Numbered from the stretch's first letter, positions 19,401 to 27,306 are shown. The stretch: 64,000 nt of DNA from Paenibacillus sp. FSL R7-0204 (GCF_038002225.1 NZ_JBBOCA010000001.1:5766001-5830000), one strand, 5' to 3'. Notes: generated by a model not told the origin, from the letters alone. Numbers and translations: made by a program.

Positions 19401-20589
19401 TATTCATATTGCCTTGTACTACTATCCGTTTTGCGGATAGATCGAGAGAGCCATTGTTATAAACCAAAGAACCTGCAAACAATTCATTATCTACATGAAC
19501 CTTGGAATTATTATTCAAATGCACAGTCCCCTGTACCCATAGGTTACCAAGATTCTCATCTGGTGCAGGGTTGATAACATTAACATCCAACGCTGTATTT
19601 GCATTTAATCCTCCACGGAGGATTAACGACCCGTACACCGTTACATTCAGATTCCGGTTCGTATTCATACCGTCGACGATTAAAATGACAGGCTGTTCTG
19701 CGCTTCCGAACGTCACGCTTGATTCTAAATTCAATTGTCCGACTGCAATAATGGCAGGCTTCTTGCCGCTGGAGCGGATAGAGCTTTGTATAGCTTCTAT
19801 ATCCGAATTTCCTATTGCCACCGCATGTTGGTTAATCTGCTGTATTTGTTGTTCAATAGATTCTATTTGTCCGCGGATATGGCGGGAGATTTCTACCTGC
19901 AGGCCGTTCACCCTGATAAAAGGCGGAGCGTTGTGTATGTTGGTCATGCTTCCCGATAGAAGAACTTTGTCACCAGCAACCTTATTGGGTTCAAAGGGCA
20001 GGCGTATTTGAGGCGGGATCAAGGCGGGAGTGTATGTATTAACCAATGAAAGTTCTATGCTATTGAGAGCAGTCTCAATGCCAGTAGCATTGATTTGACT
20101 TATAGTCAGTCTTCCATCTTCGACAGCAACCTTCTTCTTAACCGTTCTATGCTGCCCTGCTTCAAGAGTGAGTCCCTCCATCACTTTGATATTCTCAACT
20201 GAAAGCGAGTTGTTGCTGCTATATACAGAGTCACCTACGGTTACTGAGACTTCATAAGTACCATTGTCTAGTGCAATTTCCCATTTTCCATCCGGATGGA
20301 TTCGTGTCAGGCTGCTTATGCCGGAGTCATCGTATGTATCTCTTGAGACTGTTGCATCGGTATGATCCATATTCCAGCCGTAGGAGTATTGGTTTTTGAC
20401 GCTAAAAACGGCTCCAGAATCTGCAAGCTCTCCGTCCTGTACAGGAGCATCTTCGGGCTGAAACCGGATCCTGAGAATACTGTCCTGTGCGGAAATCTTC
20501 ATCCCTGAGAATTCTACAAAAGGTGCAAGAAGTTGAGCCAGAATGATAAAACACAGTACCTTACATATAAAGCTTTTCCTATTTTTCAT
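16471..20589 (-). CDS. Secreted PA14/fibronectin-III adhesin-like protein with cohesin-like C-terminus (1372 aa)
   Basis: First gene after the cyclic-di-GMP riboswitch. The ATG at 20589 (MKNRKSFICK) has GGAGG six bases upstream; an in-frame start farther upstream would lie inside the leader and is rejected. A signal peptide is followed by a carbohydrate-binding-like beta domain (~35-185, RIRFQPEDAPVQDG). Next is a region of short repeated Asn/Val beta strands (~250-470) reminiscent of a beta-solenoid or polymer-forming domain. A PA14 domain (~480-610, LKAEYYSGNDFTGKK to ASLFWES) and about eight fibronectin-III repeats (~620-1290) follow, ending in a cohesin-like domain (VTYNAKDLEVMDLR). It is probably a large sugar-binding surface or biofilm-matrix protein. 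No covalent cell-wall anchor motif is seen, so retention is unexplained. Confidence 0.82.
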   Translation of the reverse strand: MKNRKSFICKVLCFIILAQLLAPFVEFSGMKISAQDSILRIRFQPEDAPVQDGELADSGAVFSVKNQYSYGWNMDHTDATVSRDTYDDSGISSLTRIHPDGKWEIALDNGTYEVSVTVGDSVYSSNNSLSVENIKVMEGLTLEAGQHRTVKKKVAVEDGRLTISQINATGIETALNSIELSLVNTYTPALIPPQIRLPFEPNKVAGDKVLLSGSMTNIHNAPPFIRVNGLQVEISRHIRGQIESIEQQIQQINQHAVAIGNSDIEAIQSSIRSSGKKPAIIAVGQLNLESSVTFGSAEQPVILIVDGMNTNRNLNVTVYGSLILRGGLNANTALDVNVINPAPDENLGNLWVQGTVHLNNNSKVHVDNELFAGSLVYNNGSLDLSAKRIVVQGNMNINTMVTMNVDEEMSIGEVVSNNSKAELNVTKGDLFVRDNVSVNNHLNINTGGLFAVGGNVISNQRPVIHTGNEQAGRTLLKYVLSGLKAEYYSGNDFTGKKAVKVDESISLAGQPVLGVPGIADQHFSVRWTGKIQPNYTDQYTFSARTSGGVRLWVNDQLLVDAWTTKQHVEQGTIQLEAGKKYDLKMEYANDMGNPQASLFWESGQQIREVVPSVSLRPFSKPAVNASATDTTITLSWPSLFNADGYEVEFDKEVTVLGSEPDFLKGGLSPGTEHFYRIRAISGDIKGEWSIPSSYWTLPAAPLNIQMNATSHTITLEWEPVIGATSYEIEVNNSTKNIGAVLTYQETDLNPNMPKVFRIRAVNSSGAGVWSEVVTKTTLVGVPSKLQGIADDQSIHLHWDAVSGAISYDLEIDGVVSNNITDNSFIHGSLQSNSKHSYRVRAKNDDGISEWSDTITVHTLPGVPQNLTAQVEGSSVHVAWDPVAGATGYDIEVDGDVLDNELKLEFTHSQLALNSEHTYRVRAKNEERVGSWTKTIVYSTHAGVPANIQTSAKSNEITITWDIVAGALSYDIELDGATIRNVTDNIYIHKKLVPFSTHKYRVRAVNVAGAAEWSGYVSATTTFGKPSNLKALAKNTSIELTWDKVESATGYDLLVDGEVLNNEESLSYKHSGLEPYSWHNYRVRAKQGSFLGEWSEPLTISTVLGIPGNVKTETKSNQIRLSWDSVKGATGYEIEADGTMIDNGSKIAFTHTGLLPNTKHNYRIRAKNTQLVSDWSEWTTIVTGVTAPEVPKNLRGEVTVNSVQLVWDSVNGASGYDLEVDGQVISNSNQLEYTHSGLEPNTMHAYRVRAKNAGATSDWSELLKKTTTPAVTIKPEKDSQLNFVMIIPYKSDKSERRVTVTYNAKDLEVMDLRAETPEMELGTGSIAGTPIHVIQFEPGKIVFSVQMSNKAAMNTIIFTALTNQFTKVTYTIE

Positions 20590-20631
20590 AAAAGACCTCC
20601 GCTCAATTACAATTCCTTTAAAAAAGGACGC

Positions 20632-20663
20632 AAAAAAACCACCGGAAAGAGCGGCCCGGCTGC
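20632..20663 (-). terminator. Riboswitch-associated terminator
   Basis: On the minus strand GCAGCCGG can pair with CCGGTGG (one mismatch, some G-U pairs), followed by TTTTTTT. Its 5' arm is the 3' strand of the aptamer, so folding of the two should be mutually exclusive. If that is right, cyclic-di-GMP binding would favour read-through, an ON switch. This is inference from pairing by eye. Confidence 0.55.
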
Positions 20664-20742
20664 CATTCACAGAGGGGTGTCCCCCTCCCTGTGATAAGGC
20701 CCGTGGCTTTGCGTCCCTGACTTTCGTACAGGTTTGCCTTTT
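20650..20742 (-). promoter_or_regulatory. Cyclic-di-GMP-I (GEMM) riboswitch
   Basis: Minus-strand leader with the class I signature: GGCAAACC, a P2 hairpin capped by a GAAA tetraloop, the core GGGACGCAAAGCCACGGGCC, a variable hairpin (CACAG...CTGTG), then AATGGCAGCCGGGCCGC as the receptor arm. The order and core match the Vibrio Vc2 aptamer. It lies about 60 bp ahead of the start of the 1372-aa surface protein and therefore of the whole six-gene run ending in the RHS toxin and immunity genes. Confidence 0.88.
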
Positions 20743-20832
20743 TAGTTCTAATGGTTAATTCAAGAAAAATCATGTGTAATTCACTTCAATTACAATCTGT
20801 ACTTACCTTGGCAATAATACCCTATATTTGAA

Positions 20833-22050
20833 TCATATAATATTGTTATTTTTGTGAACATTTGAACTAAGCAATCCCCTCACCACCACCCAGCTCCCCA
20901 GCGGTGCGGCACCCAGCAGCAGCATGAGCAAAGTAAGCGTCTGCGGAGACTGGTCCAGTGACAGCACGGCGATGAAGATCAGCAGGCCGAGGAGGCGGCC
21001 GCTCATCAGGCTAAGCTCCCTGAGCACTACCAGCTCCACGCGTTTGCCGGCGCTCTCCTCGGACACTCCCATAAGGTCGAAGCTGGTGGATAGCATCGGC
21101 AGCATGTAGAGCGGCAGGCAGAGAGAGGTCCCTATCCCCATGATGAGGAGGGTCGTAAAGTTCACCTTCCACAGCAGCGGAAGAAGGAAGGCGATGAGCA
21201 GCAGACTGCCTGCCAGCATACCGCCGAGGCGGGCACGGGGCTTGAACCATCTGCCGGCCGCATAATAGCTGATCAGGGAGACGGCCGAGGTCAGCAGGGC
21301 GAACTGTCCCAGTTTGCTCTCCTCCTGTGCTGCAATGTAGACGAGCAGACCGATCAGGAAGGAGAATACGCCTTCCCGGATGCCCTGGAACACGAGCGCA
21401 GCCGCAACTGGCCGCCAAGGACTGCCGGAGCGGGTAAGCTCGCGCCAGGGCTCCAGCCAGAGATAGGCTTCTCCGCGCGGCCGTTTGCGCAGGCCGAAGC
21501 TGAGCACAGCAGCCGCCCCATAGATACATAGCGACAGTATGAATACCATGCGGTAGCCTTGTCCGCCTTGCCAGCGGGAGATCATCCAGCCGGACACCCA
21601 GGGTCCGGCAATTCCCGTCAGGGAACCCAGCAAGCCCATCCACCCGTTATAGAAATCGCGGTTCCTTACGTCCGTAATCTCGAAGAAAACAATATTGAAC
21701 GCCAGCCAGTACAGCCCGATGGATAGCCCGAGGACCCCGCCCAGCGGCCAAATGTAATGAATCGCGTCGCCCTGCAGCCACAGCACCAGCAAATAAAAAA
21801 AGCCCGATACGGCAATTCCCAGCCGTAGGGCATTCATTTTGTTATGTTCTTTCACCCACTTGCCGCCCAGCCAAAAGCTGAGACCCACGGCAAGCTGCTG
21901 GGCCACGGTAAACCAGCCGATCATGGCGAAGTTCTGCCGGCTTTTCCACAGATACACGTTAAGGAACGTCCCTGCAAGCACTGTAGCCAGCAGGTATAGC
22001 CCGCCTACAGCCAGCAGCAGCACCGCCTGTCCCCGTTCTGAACCTCTCAT
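20833..22050 (-). CDS. MFS transporter
   Basis: A 405-aa polytopic protein with about 11-12 hydrophobic segments from residue 8 to ~395 and a central basic loop (LRKRPRGEAYLWLEPWRELTRSGS) typical of the two six-helix halves of the major facilitator superfamily. GKWVKEHNK after the second helix resembles the family's loop 2-3. Substrate is unknown. The ATG has GGGAGGG five bases upstream. No clear terminator is seen after the stop, which lies about 90 bp before the riboswitch leader on the same strand, so some read-through into that leader is possible. Base composition is clearly more GC-rich than the operon downstream. Confidence 0.8.
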   Translation of the reverse strand: MRGSERGQAVLLLAVGGLYLLATVLAGTFLNVYLWKSRQNFAMIGWFTVAQQLAVGLSFWLGGKWVKEHNKMNALRLGIAVSGFFYLLVLWLQGDAIHYIWPLGGVLGLSIGLYWLAFNIVFFEITDVRNRDFYNGWMGLLGSLTGIAGPWVSGWMISRWQGGQGYRMVFILSLCIYGAAAVLSFGLRKRPRGEAYLWLEPWRELTRSGSPWRPVAAALVFQGIREGVFSFLIGLLVYIAAQEESKLGQFALLTSAVSLISYYAAGRWFKPRARLGGMLAGSLLLIAFLLPLLWKVNFTTLLIMGIGTSLCLPLYMLPMLSTSFDLMGVSEESAGKRVELVVLRELSLMSGRLLGLLIFIAVLSLDQSPQTLTLLMLLLGAAPLGSWVVVRGLLSSNVHKNNNII

Positions 22051-22133
22051 GCCAACCCTCCCTGCTCGTCCTAATAAGACACTTCATCTATCAATAACAT
22101 GTCCAGATGGCAGGGAAAGCATGAATCCGATCT

Positions 22134-22679
22134 TTATTCGGCTGCGGTGCTGAGATTGCGGACAAGCTGGATGCGGTCTTCCTGCGCCAGACTATGCTGG
22201 ACATGGAAGCAGGAAGGACAGACGTACAGATTCAGCGCGAAGGGAGGCTTCAACACCGCTGCGCCGCCTAGCGCTTCCGGCGTTGCCGGAGTGAACCCGT
22301 CCACCTGCTGTGTACCGGAGTGAAGCATCAGCTCATGGCATTGCGGACATTCCGGCGCTTCCAGCTGGGCAGCCAGCAAGCCTGAGACCTTGTCCTCATA
22401 ACGCTTCAGATCATAGTCATCGCCGAACTGGCTCAGCGTACCCCATACAGGCACTACGCTATCCTTATCGTCGTCATCCCACAGATTATCGTCGCTAATC
22501 TCTTCCTCTCCGGAAGCTTCCTGCATATCCGGCTCTTCATCCTCTATATCCTCTGCACCTATCGTCACTGTGCGGTAGCCGCTAAGCTCGTTATTGCAAT
22601 GAGGACAGGTATCCTCGGGGCCAAACTCCTCATCCCATACAATCTCGGTATGGCACCATGGGCAAACTGTTGTCTCCAT
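22134..22679 (-). CDS. Zinc-ribbon protein of unknown function
   Basis: A 181-aa soluble protein. The N-terminus has two CxxC knuckles (CPWCHTE and CPHCNNE), and the C-terminal half has two more (CPQCHE and CPSCFH), consistent with two zinc ribbons. Between them is a very acidic stretch (EDIEDEEPDMQEASGEEEISDD), probably disordered. AAGGAG lies nine bases before the ATG. I do not know a function. It follows the 26-aa micropeptide, yshE and mutS2 on the same strand and may be co-transcribed with them. Confidence 0.7.
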   Translation of the reverse strand: METTVCPWCHTEIVWDEEFGPEDTCPHCNNELSGYRTVTIGAEDIEDEEPDMQEASGEEEISDDNLWDDDDKDSVVPVWGTLSQFGDDYDLKRYEDKVSGLLAAQLEAPECPQCHELMLHSGTQQVDGFTPATPEALGGAAVLKPPFALNLYVCPSCFHVQHSLAQEDRIQLVRNLSTAAE

Positions 22680-22712
22680 CTGTATAATCTCCTTCGCTTT
22701 CTCACATTCGGT

Positions 22713-22793
22713 TCAATTCACCGTTAAATATATAATGCCGGCCGCTATAAAAGCCAGGGCTGAAAAAAACAGAATCCGAATCAGCAGCTTCAT
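22713..22793 (-). CDS. 26-aa single-pass membrane micropeptide
   Basis: A short ORF below usual length limits: M-K-L-L-I-R then a hydrophobic stretch (ILFFSALAFIAAGIIYLTV) and N-stop. It starts 17 bp after the yshE stop with GGGGGG about eight bases upstream of the ATG, and ends 34 bp before the zinc-ribbon gene. The positive N-terminus and ~19-residue hydrophobic core fit a small transmembrane peptide. No conservation check was possible here. Confidence 0.5.
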   Translation of the reverse strand: MKLLIRILFFSALAFIAAGIIYLTVN

Positions 22794-22809
22794 CTCCCTG
22801 CCCCCCAAT

Positions 22810-23229
22810 TCAGAATATGGCTGCGCCGATAACATAGGACAAGGATATGGAGAGCAGCATGGCTGTCAGTCCTACGGCCCGGTTATCCGCAGCAATCTCT
22901 TCATCAATTGAAAAGACCGGAGTAAAAAACTCGAACAGGAAGTAAGCCAGCAGCAGCAGCAAAAAGCCTACAAGTGACCATTTCATCGTCTCATAGATGG
23001 ATGCCCCCGCTTCAATGCTGAAGCGCAGAATATTGCAGATTCCGAAGATTTTGCCTCCGGTTGCCATGGCTACGGCCACATTCCCCTTACGGATTTCTTC
23101 CCAGCAGTTGTATTTCGTCACCATTTCGAAGAAGGACAGGAATACGACCAGCCCCAATATGGCGACAGTGAAGTAGCCTAGCAGCGCCCCCAGCGGATGT
23201 TCCAGCAAAAGATCAATATTATCCTGCAC
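22810..23229 (-). CDS. yshE: DUF350/UPF0719 membrane protein (YshE-like)
   Basis: A 139-aa protein with four hydrophobic segments (about 15-37, 55-70, 80-102, 118-138) and the conserved loop FEMVTKYNCWEEIRKGNVAVA, typical of the DUF350 family whose Bacillus subtilis member YshE follows mutSB. The GTG start has GAGGGG five bases upstream. It lies 32 bp after mutS2, keeping the mutS2-yshE order known from B. subtilis. Function is not established; membrane location is clear. Confidence 0.8.
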   Translation of the reverse strand: MQDNIDLLLEHPLGALLGYFTVAILGLVVFLSFFEMVTKYNCWEEIRKGNVAVAMATGGKIFGICNILRFSIEAGASIYETMKWSLVGFLLLLLAYFLFEFFTPVFSIDEEIAADNRAVGLTAMLLSISLSYVIGAAIF

Positions 23230-23261
23230 ACTTTCCCCTCTTCCCTGCCGGACTATGGGCG

Positions 23262-25628
23262 CTACTCCAGTTCAGCTACCGTCACACCCGCGCCGCCTTC
23301 ATTGTAGTTCCCGAGCCGATAGCTTTTGACATGCTTGTGCTTGCGGAGGTATTCCTGTATTCCTGTCCGCAGCACCCCCGTCCCCTTGCCGTGGATAATG
23401 GAGATCTGCCCGAGATTGCCGAGAAAAGCTTCGTCGATAAAGCGGTCGGTCTCCATAATGGCTTCCTCCAGGTTCGCACCGCGCAAATCAAGCTCACTAC
23501 GGATATTCTCATCGCGTGTACGCTTGACCGTTGTGGCCCTGCGCAGAGCCGGCGGAGGAGCATCCGGTGCGGAAGCCAGGAATTCGAGATCACTCAGATT
23601 GACCTTCATCTTCATGATGCCGAACTGTACAACAGCTTCCTTGGTTCCGCTCAGCTCAACCACAAGGCCCTTCTGATTCACATTCGCTACCTTAACTTCA
23701 TCCCCTGGCTGAATCTTGCGCGGCGCCTTGACCGTGCTGCGCGGCACAGCCTTCTTGCGTGGTGCAGGCTCTGCTTCATCCAGCCGGCGGCGCGCTTCGA
23801 TCAGCTTATGCTCCTTGACGGATGCACCTTCCTCCAGTGCCAGGCGGCGGAGGTCACTGATAATCTCCTCGGCTTCCTTGCGTGCCTTGGCCAGAAGTTC
23901 GCTGGCATCCTTCTCTGCCTTCTCAAGGCGTTTGTCGCGTGAGCCCTCCAGCTTCTCCAGCTCCTGCTGCTGCCGCTTACGGAACTCCTCCGCTTCACGG
24001 CGAATCTCTTCCGCCCGTATGCGTTCGTTCTCTGCGGTAAGGCGGTTCTCCTCAAGCGATGCAATCATATGCTCAACACGCATATCTTCTTCCTTCACTT
24101 CACCGCGCGCATGCTCAAGAATTGCACCCGGCATCCCGAGGCGTTCTGCAATGGCGAATGCATTGCTTCGTCCAGGTACACCAACCAGCAGCCGGTATGT
24201 AGGACTCAGGCTCTGCACATCGAATTCCATGCTGGCATTAATAACGCCTGCCCGTTCATAAGCGTATGCCTTGAGTTCACTGTAATGTGTAGTGGCAACC
24301 ATCCGGGATTCCGTCCGGTGAATATTCTCCAGAATCGCTATCGCCAGTGCGGAGCCTTCGGCCGGATCTGTTCCTGCACCGACCTCATCGAGCAGAATCA
24401 GACTCTTTGGTGTCATCCGCTTCAGAATGGATATAATATTCGTCATATGGCTGGAGAAGGTACTGAGGCTCTGCTCAATGCTCTGCTCATCGCCGATGTC
24501 GGCGTAGATCGCATCGAAGACACACAGCTGGCTGCCTTCCTCGGCCGGAATGAAGAGGCCCGACATCGCCATCAGGCTGAGCAGGCCGATCGTCTTCAGG
24601 GTCACGGTCTTCCCGCCCGTATTCGGTCCGGTCACGATGATGGAGCGGTAATCATTGCCCAGCTCCACATCCAGCGGCACAACCTGCTCAGCCGGAATGA
24701 GCGGATGGCGGCCCTTGCGCAGGCGCAGGTATCCGCGGTCATTCATCCGCGGCTGGGTAGCCTTCAGGTCGCGTGCCAGACGCGCCTTGGCGAAGATAAA
24801 GTCCAGCTCGCCGAGAATGTCGATATCATAAGCCATCTCCTCGGCAATATCGCCGACCAGCGCCGTCAGCCGGTGCAGGATGATCTCGATCTCACGCTCT
24901 TCGCGCAGCCGCGTCTCCCGCAGCTTGTTGTTCATCGCCACAATGGATTCCGGCTCGATGAATAGCGTTGCCCCTGAGCCCGACTGGTCATGCACAATAC
25001 CGCCAAAGTGGGCGCGGTACTCCGCCTTGACCGGAATGACGAACCGGTCACCACGGATCGTCACAAGCTGATCCTGGAGCATCTTCGAGACCGAAGACGA
25101 GCGGATCATCGAATCCAGCTTCTCACGGATACGTGTCTCTCCCCCGCGCAGCTCGCGGCGGAGGGAGGCAAGCTCCGTGCTCGCCGAATCCATTACATCG
25201 GCATTCTCGTCAATACACATGCGGATGGCATCCTCCACATGCTTTTGCTCCGACAGCAGATCACTCTGTGCGAAGAGGGTAGGAATGCTCTCATCATCAT
25301 GCATGGCATGGATGAACCGCTTCACCCTGCGGGCCCCGCCAATCGTGTTGCCTACCGCAAGCAGCTCTGCTGTACCCAGCATTCCGCCAATTGATGCACG
25401 CTTCAGCGCAGGACGGATATCGGTTACGCCGCCGAATGAAGGAATTCCCTTCAACCGGTCAACATTTACCGCCTCATCCGTAGCCTGCAGGAGCTTCTTC
25501 ACCCCTTCGAAATCACCGGAAGGCTTCAGGAGCTCGGCGGTCAGCCGTCCCATCGGCGTCTGCGTATACTGCATCAATTTATTTAAAATCTTGCGATATT
25601 CAAGCGTATGCAAAATTTTGTCGTCCAA
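23262..25628 (-). CDS. mutS2: Endonuclease MutS2
   Basis: A 788-aa MutS-family ATPase without the mismatch-binding domain. Core and clamp helices occupy about 1-310; Walker A GPNTGGKT and Walker B ILLDEVGAGTDP are visible, then a long charged coiled coil (about 510-640), a basic linker and a C-terminal Smr nuclease domain (LDLRGANLEEA, IIHGKGTGVLR). In Bacillus, MutS2 acts on collided ribosomes and branched DNA; suppression of recombination is reported for relatives. The start is a TTG with GGGAG 12 bases upstream. A possible -10 TATAAT lies about 30 bp upstream. In B. subtilis the gene follows zapA-yshB-polX; here an unrelated ~11-kb block lies between zapA and mutS2. Confidence 0.95.
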   Translation of the reverse strand: MDDKILHTLEYRKILNKLMQYTQTPMGRLTAELLKPSGDFEGVKKLLQATDEAVNVDRLKGIPSFGGVTDIRPALKRASIGGMLGTAELLAVGNTIGGARRVKRFIHAMHDDESIPTLFAQSDLLSEQKHVEDAIRMCIDENADVMDSASTELASLRRELRGGETRIREKLDSMIRSSSVSKMLQDQLVTIRGDRFVIPVKAEYRAHFGGIVHDQSGSGATLFIEPESIVAMNNKLRETRLREEREIEIILHRLTALVGDIAEEMAYDIDILGELDFIFAKARLARDLKATQPRMNDRGYLRLRKGRHPLIPAEQVVPLDVELGNDYRSIIVTGPNTGGKTVTLKTIGLLSLMAMSGLFIPAEEGSQLCVFDAIYADIGDEQSIEQSLSTFSSHMTNIISILKRMTPKSLILLDEVGAGTDPAEGSALAIAILENIHRTESRMVATTHYSELKAYAYERAGVINASMEFDVQSLSPTYRLLVGVPGRSNAFAIAERLGMPGAILEHARGEVKEEDMRVEHMIASLEENRLTAENERIRAEEIRREAEEFRKRQQQELEKLEGSRDKRLEKAEKDASELLAKARKEAEEIISDLRRLALEEGASVKEHKLIEARRRLDEAEPAPRKKAVPRSTVKAPRKIQPGDEVKVANVNQKGLVVELSGTKEAVVQFGIMKMKVNLSDLEFLASAPDAPPPALRRATTVKRTRDENIRSELDLRGANLEEAIMETDRFIDEAFLGNLGQISIIHGKGTGVLRTGIQEYLRKHKHVKSYRLGNYNEGGAGVTVAELE

Positions 25629-25780
25629 TTACTGTCACAGCTCCCTTCATAGATGGAACCATTATACCTAATTTAGCCCATTTTCGCTATTTGGGTATGA
25701 TTTCTGGGCATAGAAATCCGGCTTCGGGCCACAATAACAACGCACATATCCTTAAGCGAACGCCAAAGGAGGTTAGTTCA

Positions 25781-26128
25781 TTGAGATTTTTAGCTCATGT
25801 AGTACGGTTTGTGGTCGCAGCAATCGTGCTGATGGTGGTCGGCTGGATTGTTCCGCAGTTCACGGTCGGGGGCTTCTGGAGCGCATTCATGCTTGCTCTG
25901 GTGATCGCGCTGCTCGGCTGGGTCGTTGAAGGCATTTTCGGCAAAAAAACAACGCCCTTCGGCCGCGGTATCGTCGGCTTCCTGGTCAGCGCCCTGGTTA
26001 TCTGGATTGCCCAGTTTGTCGTCAGCGGAGTCAGCGTCTCGGTGCTTGGTGCCTTGCTTGCCGCACTGGTCATCGGGATCATCGACCTTTTCCTGCCCGT
26101 ATCCACTCCGTTCGAAGCAGGCAAATAA
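25781..26128 (+). CDS. YvlD-like four-helix membrane protein (phage holin superfamily 4)
   Basis: A 115-aa protein, almost entirely hydrophobic with four membrane segments and the FGKKTTPFGRGIVGF loop typical of YvlD-type proteins. The TTG at 25781 (RFLAHVVRF) is chosen because AAAGGAGG lies eight bases before it; the earlier in-frame ATG has no ribosome site. Transcribed divergently from mutS2, it is followed by a shared bidirectional terminator. YvlD relatives are often tied to envelope-stress regulons, but the molecular role is not known. Confidence 0.8.
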   Translation: MRFLAHVVRFVVAAIVLMVVGWIVPQFTVGGFWSAFMLALVIALLGWVVEGIFGKKTTPFGRGIVGFLVSALVIWIAQFVVSGVSVSVLGALLAALVIGIIDLFLPVSTPFEAGK

Positions 26129-26154
26129 ATTACGCCAGGCCCGTGCAGACAATG

Positions 26155-26195
26155 AAACCCCCAGCTCCCGGTTTATATCGGAACTTGGGGGTTTT
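26155..26195. terminator. Bidirectional terminator between convergent genes
   Basis: Nine-base stem AAACCCCCA / TGGGGGTTT with T runs available on both strands. It serves the YvlD-like gene and overlaps the last codons of the diguanylate cyclase gene coming the other way. Confidence 0.7.
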
Positions 26196-27306
26196 CTGTA
26201 AATTTATGTTCTTCACCGGAAGTGACCGCAGAAGTCACCACAGCATTCTTCCCGCCCCGCTTGGCCGTATACAGCGAATCGTCCGTCTTGCGGAACAGCA
26301 ACTCCTTGCCGTCTCCAAGCTGGTAGTGACACAGACCGATACTGACAGTAATGGGCTTGTTCCCGGCATACGGATGGCACATGGAAGCAATGCTGATACG
26401 CATTTGCTCGACGGCAGCATAGGCTTCCTGCAAGCTTTTATCCGTAAAAATCACTGCGAATTCTTCCCCGCCATACCTTGCCGCGAAGTCATTTAACCCG
26501 ATCAGGCTGCTCATCTTGGCGGCCACCTCTTTGAGCACAAGATCGCCAACCCAGTGTCCGTATCTGTCATTGACCTGCTTGAAATTATCGATGTCAATCA
26601 ACGCAAGCTGCAGCCTCAGTCCGTTGCTCTCACACTGCTCCAGCAGCGAATCCAGATATTCATGGAACGTCTTGTGGTTATACAGGCCGGTTAACGCATC
26701 TATCTTCAGCAGCTTGTCCGAGATCGCCCGCTCCACCATCAGTTCCTGCTCCGACTTGGTGAGCTGCTCCAGATATTCGCGCGTCTCCCGGCCACGGAGG
26801 ATCACCGCCTGCGCCGTCAGGGCAAAAACAACATACACACATTCCACCAGCACGAACTCCAGCAGCGGCTTGCCAAGCAGCGGCCGTTCAAGCCCAAAGT
26901 AGACCCCTCCGTAGAAAGCGATACTGAATGCTCCAAGCGAGTACAGCAGCCGCTGGTCGAAATAGATGAGGGATAGCATAATGGGCATCATGAGTGCCAT
27001 CTGGGCACCGTCTACATAAGGCTCCAGCACAAAATACATCAGATAAGAAACCATGAAGCTGCAGACCACAACCGCCTGCTTATGATAACGGAGCGAGCGG
27101 CGCAGCCAGACCTCGGCAGAAGCCATAGTCAGGATAATCATCATATTGCAGACTATGAATAGATGCCCGTTGCCGGGACTGAATATCGTCTGCATCTCAT
27201 CAGAACGGGAGTATAGCATATACAGGAACTGGGCGAGCAACAAACAGAGTACAAGGATCCAGTAGCCGTACAGTATTCTCCGGTGCCATCTCTCAGCACT
27301 TTGCAA
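26173..27306 (-). CDS. Membrane diguanylate cyclase (GGDEF)
   Basis: A 377-aa protein with six or so membrane helices (about 10-185) followed by a complete GGDEF domain (DALTGLYNHKTFHEYL; active site RYGGEEFAVIF). It should make cyclic-di-GMP from two GTP at the inner membrane face. The inhibitory RxxD site five residues before the active site is not intact (G in place of R), so feedback inhibition may be absent. The TTG at 27306 has no ribosome site near it; AGGGGAG instead sits seven bases before an in-frame ATT at 27321, which may be the real start and would add five residues. Convergent with the YvlD-like gene. It may feed the riboswitch at 20.7 kb. Confidence 0.85.
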   Translation of the reverse strand: MQSAERWHRRILYGYWILVLCLLLAQFLYMLYSRSDEMQTIFSPGNGHLFIVCNMMIILTMASAEVWLRRSLRYHKQAVVVCSFMVSYLMYFVLEPYVDGAQMALMMPIMLSLIYFDQRLLYSLGAFSIAFYGGVYFGLERPLLGKPLLEFVLVECVYVVFALTAQAVILRGRETREYLEQLTKSEQELMVERAISDKLLKIDALTGLYNHKTFHEYLDSLLEQCESNGLRLQLALIDIDNFKQVNDRYGHWVGDLVLKEVAAKMSSLIGLNDFAARYGGEEFAVIFTDKSLQEAYAAVEQMRISIASMCHPYAGNKPITVSIGLCHYQLGDGKELLFRKTDDSLYTAKRGGKNAVVTSAVTSGEEHKFTENPQVPI

